This document shows, piece by piece, positions 8,494 through 16,506 of a DNA stretch of 64,000 nucleotides. The stretch's first letter is position 1, and each line of letters starts with the position of its first letter. Both the position numbers and the translations under genes were made by a program. The notes beneath the pieces were generated by a model, which was not told where the DNA came from, searched no databases, and worked only from the letters and a program-made list of their open reading frames with translations. The stretch is from positions 7,812,001 through 7,876,000 of the forward strand of contig NZ_CP117522.1 of NCBI RefSeq assembly GCF_031679605.1, written 5' to 3'. Source of the DNA: Streptomyces luomodiensis. Lineage in GTDB: Bacteria > Actinomycetota > Actinomycetes > Streptomycetales > Streptomycetaceae.

Positions 8494-9923
8494 CCACAGC
8501 GACCTCCGCGCCGCGCCTCGCACCCGGCCCCAAGGGCGCCCCGCTGCTGGGCAGTCTGGGCCCCTGGAAGCGGAACACCGCCGAATTCCTCCTCGGTCTG
8601 CAGCGCGACTACGGCGAGATCGTCCGGATGCGGCTCGGCCCCTTCCTGGTGCACCAGGTGACCGACCCCGAGGCGGTGCGCCGGGTGCTGGTGGAGAACA
8701 ACGGCAACTACGTCCGCGGCCCGCTCTACGAGCAGTTCGGCGTGGTCATGGGCAAGGGCCTGCTCACCACCGACGGCGAGTTCTGGCGCGGCCACCGGCG
8801 GACGGTGCAGCCGGTGTTCCTCAAGAACGCCATCACCGACATCATCCCCAACATCGTCCGGGCCACCGAGGAGATGCTGGAGACCTGGGAGCGCAAGGCC
8901 GCCGCCGGGGAGCCGGTCGATCTGATGACCGACATGCTGCGGCTGACCCTGGTCACCCTCAGCCGCTCGCTGTTCGCCTACGACATCAAGCCGGACTCGG
9001 CCCTGCTGAAGACGATCGTGGACGATGTGGTGGAGGTGATGTTCCGGCGCGGCACCGCCACCGAGATGCTGCCCTCCTGGGTGCCGACGGACCGTCAGCG
9101 CAAGATCCTGCGCATTCACCGGGTCTTCGACCGCATCGTGGCCGATGTGCGCCGCGCCTACGCCGAGACCGGGGAGGGGCCGCTGATCGCGCTGATGGAG
9201 CAGGCCACCGACCCGGCCACCGGGGAGCCCTGGACCGATCAGCAGATCAAGGACGAACTGCTCACCGTCTATCTGGCCGGCCATGAGACCACCGCCGTCG
9301 CCCTGTGCTGGACGCTGCTGTCGGTCGCCGCCCACCCAAGCGTCCAGGAGGAGCTGGACGCCGAGATCGCCACGGTGCTCGGCGGCGGGCCGCCGGACGC
9401 GCGGAGCGCCGAATCGCTCACGTACACCAAGATGGTCGTCGACGAGAGCCTGCGCATGCATCCGCCCATCTGGATCTTCCCCAGGGCGGCGGTCCAGGCG
9501 GACACCCTCGGCGGCTACGGCATCGAACCGGGCTCCTCGGTGCTGCTGTCCCCGCTGGTCTCCCACCACAACCCGCGCCACTGGGACAACCCGCTGGCCT
9601 TCGACCCGTACCGGTTCACCCCGCAGGCCATCAAGGAGCGGCCGCGGCTGGCGTATCTGCCGTTCGGATCGGGACCCCGGCAGTGCGTCGGCAACTTCAT
9701 GGCGCTGCTGGAGCTGCGCATCATCGTGGCCATGGTGAACCAGCGCTTCCGGATCAGCCGGATCCCGGGGACCGAGCTGCGGTACGGCTCACCGGTGATC
9801 TCGCTGCGGCCGCTTGAGGACGTGCTGGTGACGGTGACCCCGCGCGAGCGGAGCACCGCCACGCCCCGGCCGGCCCGGCGGACCGCCCCCGTCGCCCCCG
9901 CCGCCTGCCCGCACCATCCGTAG
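8490..9923 (+). CDS. Cytochrome P450
   Basis: The 477-residue P450 carries all the hallmarks: the I-helix oxygen-binding AGHETT, the K-helix ExxR (DESLRMHPP) and the heme-binding loop FGSGPRQCVG with axial Cys399. The N-terminus has no membrane anchor, as is usual in bacteria. The overall style (EFLLGLQRDYGEIVRMRLGP, LLTTDGEFWRGHRR) is that of CYP102/CYP4-like fatty-acid and terpenoid hydroxylases rather than the small CYP105 or CYP107 class. The ~25 C-terminal residues are Arg/Pro/Ala-rich and probably disordered. It is the last gene of the PKS operon and is predicted to hydroxylate or epoxidise the acyl product. No ferredoxin gene is adjacent. Confidence 0.93.
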   Translation: MTTATSAPRLAPGPKGAPLLGSLGPWKRNTAEFLLGLQRDYGEIVRMRLGPFLVHQVTDPEAVRRVLVENNGNYVRGPLYEQFGVVMGKGLLTTDGEFWRGHRRTVQPVFLKNAITDIIPNIVRATEEMLETWERKAAAGEPVDLMTDMLRLTLVTLSRSLFAYDIKPDSALLKTIVDDVVEVMFRRGTATEMLPSWVPTDRQRKILRIHRVFDRIVADVRRAYAETGEGPLIALMEQATDPATGEPWTDQQIKDELLTVYLAGHETTAVALCWTLLSVAAHPSVQEELDAEIATVLGGGPPDARSAESLTYTKMVVDESLRMHPPIWIFPRAAVQADTLGGYGIEPGSSVLLSPLVSHHNPRHWDNPLAFDPYRFTPQAIKERPRLAYLPFGSGPRQCVGNFMALLELRIIVAMVNQRFRISRIPGTELRYGSPVISLRPLEDVLVTVTPRERSTATPRPARRTAPVAPAACPHHP

Positions 9924-10766
9924 GCCCCGCCGTCACCCGTCCGTGACCGCCGTGCTCCGGTATTCCTCCGGTGCTTATGGTCAAAGAATCGTAAACGCCG
10001 TACGGGCGGCCCGGGGCCGGAAGCCGGCCCCGGAGGGGGCCCGGGGCGGAAGTGGAAGCGGAGTTTCGGGTCCGGCTCGGCGCCGTCGGCCGCCGGTTAT
10101 GCGCGCACCGCGGCCGGTGGCGGACGGCCCGCGCCGCCGGGAAGCCGGATCGGGGAAAGCGCTCACCGAATTGGCGGGCGGCGAGCGTAAAGGCGTCGGC
10201 GAAACGCGGTGAGGCTCGCGGCGTCGCCCGCGGGACGCGGGGGCTATGGGGGGAAAGGGTGTCCCGTCGGGCCGCGGCGGAGAATACGGGCGACGCGCGC
10301 CGGGCCACGTGGCCTGGCTCGTATGCCCCGGACCGCTCACCGAACGTGGGCGCCCGCGATTTCCGTGCCGTCGCGCCCGTTCCTGGTGGAACGGGCCGCG
10401 CGGGTGCTTTTCCGCGGGTGCGCCAAGGCCGTCCAGAACTCAAATTCACCTCCGCTACGATCGTTTACCGCAGGGTGGTGCCGACGATGACAGCAAACTT
10501 TTTTCCCATGCTCGGCGGGGCGCTCGCGCGCATTCTCTGCGAATGAATGTCCGACGCAAATGCGGCCGCTTCCGCGCGTCCCCCGGTGACCCGGACGGTG
10601 CCGGATGAGCCGTCCGGCGGAGCATCCCCCCGGATCTGTGGCAAGGTCGGGGAGCTAGCAGATGAGCCAGAGGTGCTGTCGTCGCCGCTGTTCACTAAAC
10701 GGAGGCGCTGTATCGTGTGCGTGTACGCCGGGTTGTCGAACGGCGCAGCATCAGGGAGGGGGACGC
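9924..10766. other. Intergenic region between the PKS operon and the TetR gene
   Basis: These 843 bases hold no reading frame with convincing codon usage or homology. A strong hairpin near the start (10011-10033) probably terminates the P450 operon. The stretch around 10440-10560 is noticeably less GC-rich than its surroundings and includes a T6 run at 10499-10504, so it may carry promoter elements for the regulator gene. I could not assign -35 and -10 boxes with confidence. Confidence 0.5.
10011..10033 (+). terminator. Hairpin terminator after the P450 operon
   Basis: There is a perfect 10-bp stem (CCGGGGCCGG pairing with CCGGCCCCGG) and a 3-nt loop, about 90 nt after the P450 stop. No U tract follows, which is common for actinobacterial terminators. 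Confidence 0.6.
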
Positions 10767-11507
10767 GTGTCGCCAGGGGAAGCGCACGTCGCACCGTACT
10801 CACGGCGCGAGCGGCTGCGCATCGCGACCATCCGTGAAATCAAGGACGTCGCCCGGACGCTCCTGGTTCAGGAGGGCCCGGAAAATGTGACCATCCGGGC
10901 CATCGCGCGTGAGATGGGCATGACGGCTCCGGCCGTCTACCGCTACTTCAGTAGCCGGGATGCGCTGATCCTTCAGCTGCGCGTGGACATTTTCGAGGAG
11001 ATGGCCCGCTTCATGCAGGGGGTCCTCGGACAGCATCCCGAGGAGGAGCCGGGCCGCCGGTGGATCAGCGGCGCTCGGGCGCTGCGCGTCTGGGCGATCA
11101 AGCACCCCCATGAGTTCGGGCTCATCCTCGGCCCGTGGGCCCCGGGGCTCGGCCGTGAGGAGACCAAGCCCGAGCGCCATATGAGCTGGGTCTTCGGCTC
11201 CGTCTACTCCGATCTGGTCGCCGATCTGTGGCGGGTGCGGGGCTTCCCCGCCCCCGCGGTCGAGGAACTCGACCCCGGGCTCGCGCGCACGCTCACCGCG
11301 CTCAGCGAGGACCAGGACGTCGACATGCCCCCCGGTGCCATCGCCGTGATGCTCCGCTGCTGGGTGCGGCTGTACGGGGTGATCTCCATGGAGGCGCTGG
11401 GCCATATGTCCTTCGCGCTCTCCGAGGGCCAGCACTTCTTCGAGTTCGAACTGCGCGATCTGTGCCGGGTGCTGGACATCTCCGAGTTCTACGAAGAAGT
11501 GGTCTGA
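10767..11507 (+). CDS. TetR/AcrR-family transcriptional regulator
   Basis: The GTG start at 10767 was chosen because GGGAGGGGG lies just upstream; longer in-frame starts have no such site. The 246-residue protein has an N-terminal TetR helix-turn-helix (TIREIKDVARTLLVQEGPENVTIRAIAREMGMTAPAVYRYFSSRD, about residues 20-63) followed by an all-helical ligand-binding domain. The C-terminal region (RALRVWAIKHPHEFGLILGP) matches the subgroup with the WHG-like TetR C-terminal domain, common in Streptomyces. It sits between the PKS and hopanoid operons on the same strand, so either could be its target. The ligand is unknown. Confidence 0.92.
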   Translation: MSPGEAHVAPYSRRERLRIATIREIKDVARTLLVQEGPENVTIRAIAREMGMTAPAVYRYFSSRDALILQLRVDIFEEMARFMQGVLGQHPEEEPGRRWISGARALRVWAIKHPHEFGLILGPWAPGLGREETKPERHMSWVFGSVYSDLVADLWRVRGFPAPAVEELDPGLARTLTALSEDQDVDMPPGAIAVMLRCWVRLYGVISMEALGHMSFALSEGQHFFEFELRDLCRVLDISEFYEEVV

Positions 11508-11911
11508 CCGGGCCCGACGAGGTCCGAAGGACCGTCCGAGGCCGGCCGCGGGCCCCCGGAACCGGTCCGGGGCCCGCGCCTGCCGGGTGGCCCGCGACCA
11601 CCCGGCCGGGTCCGCCCGAAGGTCACATCGGGGTATCGCCCCGTACGGCTGTAGACCGGGAGGCGTAAGCTGTGGCAGTGCTCATCCGGATCATGTCGGA
11701 GCCGGACCGGTGTCCCCTGTTCGGGGGCTCGGGGCCGGAGCCAGTTGACAAGGCGGAGCGGCGTGTCCGGATCGGCCGACCCTGGCAACCGGTGTAGAAC
11801 GGGGGATGTGACGGCATTGGCTACACGGCCCATCTCCAGCGCTCCCGCGGGGCCCGGTCGCCGGGATCCACGTGGCGTCCTGGGTCTCGCCCGTATGCCT
11901 GGCTGTCCACG
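11508..11911. other. Intergenic region upstream of the hopanoid operon
   Basis: The 404 bases start with a terminator-like hairpin (11548-11577). A TTGACA hexamer lies at 11745-11750, but nothing -10-like is well spaced downstream of it. A short stem-loop (GTCCCC with GGGGGC near 11712-11728) could be a 5' UTR element. No gene is seen. The promoter of the hopanoid operon should lie here because hpnC is its first gene. Confidence 0.5.
11548..11577 (+). terminator. Hairpin terminator after the TetR gene
   Basis: GCGGGCCCCCGGA at 11548-11560 pairs with TCCGGGGCCCGC at 11566-11577, with one bulged base and a 5-nt loop, 40 nt past the stop codon. Confidence 0.55.
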
Positions 11912-12853
11912 GTGACCGTGGAGGACGAGCGCAGCGGGTCCCATACCACGTCGAGCGGCCGGAGTGGCGGGCAGGAAGCCGCCCGTGCCGTGCTCGACAA
12001 GGCCGCCCACGAGAACTTCCCCGTGGCCCCCTTCTTCCTGCCCCGCGCCTGGCGCACCGACCTGATGGCCGTCTACGGCTACGCCCGGCTGGTCGACGAC
12101 ATCGGCGACGGCGACCTGGCCCCCGGCGGCGCCGACGCCGAACTGCTCGGACTGGACCGCGAGCGGGCGGACGACGCGCTCGCGATGCTGGACGCGTTCG
12201 AGGCCGATCTGCACCGGGTCTTCCGGCCGTCGGCGGAACCGCGCCATCCGCTGCTGCGGGCCCTGCGCCCCACCGTCCGCCGTCACGGGCTCACCCCCGA
12301 GCCCTTCCTCGGCCTGATCGAGGCCAATCGCCAGGACCAGCGGGTCCGGCGGTACGCCACCTACCAGCAGCTCCTCGACTACTGCGAGCTGTCCGCCAAC
12401 CCGGTCGGACGGCTCGTCCTCGGTATCACCGGCACCGCCAGCCCCGAGCGGATCCGCCGTTCGGACGCCATCTGCACCGCCCTCCAGATCATCGAGCACC
12501 TCCAGGACGTGGCCGAGGACCTCCGCAGGGACCGCGTCTATCTGCCCGCCGAGGACATGAAACGCTTCGGTGTGACCGAGGCCGACCTCGCCGCCCCCAG
12601 GGGCGGCGCGCGGTTGCGCGCGCTGGTCGCGAAGGAGGCGGAACGCGCCGGAGACCTGCTGAATGAAGGCACCCCCCTGGTGGGTAGCGTCCACGGCAGG
12701 CTCAAGGTGCTGCTCGCCGGATTCGTGGCCGGGGGGCGGGCCGCCTTGCGGGCGGTCGCGGCCGCGGGACATGACGTACTCCCTGGACCGCCCAGGCCCA
12801 CCAAGCTCAGCCTGCTGCGCGAGGTGGGGGCGACACTGCGAAGAGAGGGGTGA
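11912..12853 (+). CDS. hpnC: Hydroxysqualene synthase HpnC
   Basis: The 313-residue protein belongs to the squalene/phytoene synthase family. Its aspartate-rich motifs are VDDIGDGD (about residues 65-72) and the second region EHLQDVAEDLRRDRVYLP. In the HpnCDE route, HpnC turns presqualene diphosphate into hydroxysqualene. It is called HpnC rather than HpnD because it is first in the conserved hpnC-hpnD-hpnE order and has the ENFPVAPFFLPR start typical of HpnC. The start is a GTG with a weak ribosome-binding site, so the exact N-terminus is uncertain. It overlaps hpnD by 4 nt. Confidence 0.93.
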   Translation: MTVEDERSGSHTTSSGRSGGQEAARAVLDKAAHENFPVAPFFLPRAWRTDLMAVYGYARLVDDIGDGDLAPGGADAELLGLDRERADDALAMLDAFEADLHRVFRPSAEPRHPLLRALRPTVRRHGLTPEPFLGLIEANRQDQRVRRYATYQQLLDYCELSANPVGRLVLGITGTASPERIRRSDAICTALQIIEHLQDVAEDLRRDRVYLPAEDMKRFGVTEADLAAPRGGARLRALVAKEAERAGDLLNEGTPLVGSVHGRLKVLLAGFVAGGRAALRAVAAAGHDVLPGPPRPTKLSLLREVGATLRREG

Positions 12854-13812
12854 GCCGGACCGTGAAGGGATCTCCGCACGCGTCCGCGCCAGTGCTCGCG
12901 GCGTACCGTTACTGCGAGGCCGTGACCGGACACCAGGCCCGTAACTTCGCCTACGGCATCAGGCTGCTGCCGACGGAGAAGCGCCGCGCGATGTCGGCCC
13001 TGTACGCCTTCTCCCGCCGTATCGACGACATCGGTGACGGCCCCCTCGAGCCCGCGGCCAAGCGCGCCCGGCTGGCGGACACCCGCGCCCTGCTGGACCG
13101 GGTGCGCGGCGGCGGGATCGAGGAGGACGACACCGACCCCGTCGCCGTCGCCCTCTCCCATGCCGCGCACCGCTTCCCGATCCCGCTCGACGCGCTGGAC
13201 GAGCTGATCGACGGCGTGCTGATGGACGTGGCCGGGCAGACCTACGAGACCTGGGACGACCTCAAGGTCTACTGCCGCTGCGTGGCGGGCGCCATCGGAC
13301 GGCTGTCGCTCGGCGTCTTCGGAACGGCCCCCGGCACCGGCCGCGGCGAGGACGAGCTCGAACGCGCCCCGCACTACGCCGACACCCTCGGGCTCGCCCT
13401 CCAGCTGACCAACATCCTCCGGGACGTCCGCGAGGACGCCGCCACCGGGCGCACCTACCTGCCCGCCGACGACCTCGCCAAATTCGGCTGCACCGCCGCC
13501 TTCCGCACCTCCACCGCGCCGCCCGACGCCGATTTCACCGGTCTGGTCCACTTCGAGGTGCGGCGGGCCAGGGCGCTCTTCGACGAGGGCTTCCGGCTGC
13601 TGCCGCTGCTGGACCGGCGCAGCGGGGCGTGCGTGTCCGCCATGGCGGGCATCTACCGCAGGCTCCTCGCCCGGATCGCCAGGGACCCCGCGGCGATCCT
13701 GCGCGGCCGCGTCTCGCTGCCCGGCCACGAGAAGGCGTATGTGGCGGTGCGCGGACTGGCCGGGCTGGACGCCCGCGCCGTCGAGCGCCGCGACCCCGGG
13801 AGGCCGGTGTGA
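12850..13812 (+). CDS. hpnD: Presqualene diphosphate synthase HpnD
   Basis: This 320-residue squalene/phytoene synthase homolog joins two farnesyl diphosphates into presqualene diphosphate. It shows the RNFAYGIRLLP entry motif, the first Mg-binding motif RRIDDIGDG and the second LTNILRDVREDAATGRTYLP. The GTG at 12850 overlaps the hpnC stop. An in-frame GTG at 12862, better placed behind GAGAGGGG, is an alternative start that would shorten the protein by four residues. It is part of the coupled hpnCDE block that replaces eukaryote-type squalene synthase. Confidence 0.93.
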   Translation: MSRTVKGSPHASAPVLAAYRYCEAVTGHQARNFAYGIRLLPTEKRRAMSALYAFSRRIDDIGDGPLEPAAKRARLADTRALLDRVRGGGIEEDDTDPVAVALSHAAHRFPIPLDALDELIDGVLMDVAGQTYETWDDLKVYCRCVAGAIGRLSLGVFGTAPGTGRGEDELERAPHYADTLGLALQLTNILRDVREDAATGRTYLPADDLAKFGCTAAFRTSTAPPDADFTGLVHFEVRRARALFDEGFRLLPLLDRRSGACVSAMAGIYRRLLARIARDPAAILRGRVSLPGHEKAYVAVRGLAGLDARAVERRDPGRPV

Positions 13813-15302
13813 CCCCTTCGCCCCTGGGCCCCGCGGCTCCCGCCGGGCGCCGCCCCGCCGGACGGAGCGCGCTGGTGATCGGCGGCGGGCTCGCCGGTAC
13901 CACGGCGGCGCTCGCGCTGGCCGACGCCGGGCTGCGGGTCACCCTGGTCGAGGGGCGCCCCCGGCTGGGCGGCCTCGCCTTCTCCTTCCACCGCTCCTCC
14001 CCGGCGGGCGAGTTGACCGTCGACAACGGCCAGCATGTCCTGCTGCGCTGCTGCACCGCCTACCAGTGGTTCCTGGACCGGGTCGGCGCCACCCGGCTCG
14101 TCCCGCTCCAGGACCGGCTGGACGTCCCCGTCCTCGACGCCGAGGGCCCGAGCGGACGGCGGCTCGGCCGGCTGCGCCGCACCGCCCTGCCGGTGCCGCT
14201 CCACCTGTCCGCGAGCCTGGCCACCTATCCCCATCTCTCCCTCGCCGAGCGCGCCCTGGTGGGCCGCGCCGCGCTCGCCCTGGGGCGGCTGGACCCCGAG
14301 GACCCGGCCCTGGACGGGGCGGACTTCGCCGGCTGGCTGCGCCGCCACGGCCAGTCGCCGCGCGCCGTCGAGGCGCTGTGGGACCTGGTCGGCGTGGCCA
14401 CGCTCAACGCCACCGCGCACAACGCCTCGCTGGGCCTGGCCGCGATGGTCTTCAAGACCGGGCTGCTCTCCCGGCCCGGCGCCGCCGACATCGGCTGGGC
14501 CCGCGCCCCGCTCGGCGAGCTGCACCACACCCGCGCCCACCGCGCCCTGGACGCGGCGGGCGTGACGACCGAGCTGGGCACCCGGGTGGCCGCCGTCAGC
14601 CGCACCCCCGAGGGCCGCTGGAGCGTGCGGCGCGCCGGACGGCCGGGGGAGGAGCCGCCGGCCGGGGCGGACGGCGCGGATGTGCTCGTGCTCGCCGTAC
14701 CGCAGCGCGAGGCGCACGCCCTGCTGCCCGACGGCGCCCTGAAGGACCCCGGCCGGCTGCTGCGGATCGGCACCGCGCCCATCGTCAATCTGCATGTGAT
14801 CTACGACCGCACGGTGCTGCGCCGCCCGTTCTTCGCCGCCATCGGCTCCCCCGTCCAGTGGGTCTTCGACCGCACGGACGCCTCCGGGCTGCGGGGCGCG
14901 CCCGGGGCCGGGGACAGCCAGTACCTGGCGGTGTCGCAGTCCGCCGCGTACGACGACGTCGACCGCCCGGTCGCCGAGCTGCGCGCCCGCTATCTGCCCG
15001 AACTGGAGCGGCTGCTGCCGCTCGCCCGCGGGGCGCGGGTGCGTGACTTCTTCGTCACCCGGGAGCGCGCCGCCACCTTCGCCCCCGTCCCCGGCGTCGG
15101 GCGCCTGAGGCCCTCCGCCCCCACCGACGCGCCCGGCCTCTACCTGGCCGGTGCGTGGACCGCCACCGGCTGGCCCGCGACCATGGAGGGCGCCGTGCGC
15201 AGCGGTCTTTCCGCCGCCCGCGCGGCCCTCACCGACCTCGGCCGCCCGCATGTGAACCCGCTCCCCGCCCCGGGCGGGGGGACGCCCAAGGAGGCGGCAT
15301 GA
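13809..15302 (+). CDS. hpnE: Hydroxysqualene dehydroxylase HpnE
   Basis: The 497-residue FAD-dependent amine-oxidase/phytoene-desaturase-like protein reduces hydroxysqualene to squalene, completing the HpnCDE pathway. The dinucleotide-binding motif VIGGGLAGTTAALALADAG lies near residue 21, followed by the acidic VTLVEGR end of the Rossmann beta-alpha-beta unit. The C-terminal FAD motif is LYLAGAWTATGWPATMEGAVRSG. The GTG start overlaps the hpnD stop, and the stop overlaps the start of the next gene, so the genes are translationally chained. Confidence 0.93.
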   Translation: MTPSPLGPAAPAGRRPAGRSALVIGGGLAGTTAALALADAGLRVTLVEGRPRLGGLAFSFHRSSPAGELTVDNGQHVLLRCCTAYQWFLDRVGATRLVPLQDRLDVPVLDAEGPSGRRLGRLRRTALPVPLHLSASLATYPHLSLAERALVGRAALALGRLDPEDPALDGADFAGWLRRHGQSPRAVEALWDLVGVATLNATAHNASLGLAAMVFKTGLLSRPGAADIGWARAPLGELHHTRAHRALDAAGVTTELGTRVAAVSRTPEGRWSVRRAGRPGEEPPAGADGADVLVLAVPQREAHALLPDGALKDPGRLLRIGTAPIVNLHVIYDRTVLRRPFFAAIGSPVQWVFDRTDASGLRGAPGAGDSQYLAVSQSAAYDDVDRPVAELRARYLPELERLLPLARGARVRDFFVTRERAATFAPVPGVGRLRPSAPTDAPGLYLAGAWTATGWPATMEGAVRSGLSAARAALTDLGRPHVNPLPAPGGGTPKEAA

Positions 15303-16399
15303 GCACCACCACCAAGAACAAAAGAGGAGAGACCGTGACCCCGGCGACCCCAGCTGTCGACACCGCAGGCGTCATGGCGCTGCTGGAGCGCGGCCGTACG
15401 CTCGCCACGCCGGTGCTGCGCGCCGCCGTGGACCGGCTGGCCCCGCCCATGGATACCGTCGCCGCGTACCACTTCGGCTGGATCGACGCCGAGGGAAAGC
15501 CGGCGGCCGGCGACGGCGGCAAGGCCGTGCGTCCCGCGCTCGCCCTGCTGTCGGCCGAGGCGGCGGGCGCCACCCCCGAGACCGGTGTGCCCGGCGCGGT
15601 CGCGGTCGAGCTGGTGCACAACTTCTCGCTGCTCCACGACGACCTGATGGACGGGGACGAACAGCGCCGGCACCGCGACACCGTGTGGAAGGTGCACGGC
15701 CCGGCCCAGGCCATCCTCGTCGGTGACGCCCTGTTCGCCCTGGCCAACGAGATACTGCTGGAGCTCGGCACCGTGGAGGCCGGGCGGGCCACCCGCCGGC
15801 TCACCTCCGCGAGCCGGAAACTGATCGACGGTCAGGCGCAGGACATCTCCTACGAGCACCGCGAGCGGGTCACCGTCGAGGAGTGCCTGGAGATGGAGGG
15901 CAACAAGACCGGCGCCCTGCTCGCCTGCGCCGCCTCCATCGGCGCCGTGCTCGGCGGCGCCGACGACCGCACCGCCGACACCCTGGAGCGCTACGGCTAC
16001 CACCTGGGCCTCGCCTTCCAGGCCATCGACGACCTGCTCGGCATCTGGGGCGACCCGGAGGCGACCGGCAAGCGGACCTGGAGCGATCTGCGGCAGCGCA
16101 AGAAGTCCCTGCCCGTGGTCGCCGCGCTCGCCGCCGGGGGCACCGACTCCGAGCGGCTCGCCCAGATCCTCGCGGCCGACGCGCACAAGCCGGAGGAGGA
16201 GTTCGCCGACTTCTCGGAGGAGGAGTTCGCCATCCGGGCCGCGCTGATCGAACAGGCCGGCGGCCGGGACTGGACCTCCGCCGAGGCCCGCAGACAGCAC
16301 GCGACCGCCATGGAGGCGCTCGACTCGGTGGACATGCCCGCCGAGGTCCGGGCGCGGTTCGTGGCGCTCGCCGACTTCGTCGTCGTACGAGAGAGATGA
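15299..16399 (+). CDS. Polyprenyl diphosphate synthase (FPP/GGPP-type)
   Basis: This 366-residue trans-isoprenyl diphosphate synthase has the first aspartate-rich motif LLHDDLMDGDEQRRHR and the second FQAIDDLLGIWGD, plus the conserved GGKAVRP and GNKTGAL segments. In this operon it most likely supplies the farnesyl diphosphate consumed by HpnD/HpnC. Chain-length specificity cannot be read safely from the residues before the first motif. It starts at an ATG overlapping hpnE by 4 nt, and equivalents sit between hpnE and shc in other streptomycetes. Confidence 0.92.
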   Translation: MSTTTKNKRGETVTPATPAVDTAGVMALLERGRTLATPVLRAAVDRLAPPMDTVAAYHFGWIDAEGKPAAGDGGKAVRPALALLSAEAAGATPETGVPGAVAVELVHNFSLLHDDLMDGDEQRRHRDTVWKVHGPAQAILVGDALFALANEILLELGTVEAGRATRRLTSASRKLIDGQAQDISYEHRERVTVEECLEMEGNKTGALLACAASIGAVLGGADDRTADTLERYGYHLGLAFQAIDDLLGIWGDPEATGKRTWSDLRQRKKSLPVVAALAAGGTDSERLAQILAADAHKPEEEFADFSEEEFAIRAALIEQAGGRDWTSAEARRQHATAMEALDSVDMPAEVRARFVALADFVVVRER

Positions 16400-16506
16400 T
16401 CGCCATCAACACCACCTAGTTCGCAGTCGCCGGCCGGCACCCAGCCGGGGTGCCGGCCGACGGAAGCCCCAAAGACGGCAGATGCACACACTGCAGAGGG
16501 GAAGCC

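Noticed and set aside
9943..10608. Several overlapping small open frames between the P450 and TetR genes
   Set aside because: They are Arg/Gly/Pro-rich, overlap one another in different frames and lack good start sites. None is preferred over the others.
11745..11800. Sigma-70-type promoter at TTGACA 11745 for the hopanoid operon
   Set aside because: No -10-like hexamer occurs 16-19 bp downstream. The nearby TGTAGAAC is wrongly spaced, so no promoter feature was called.
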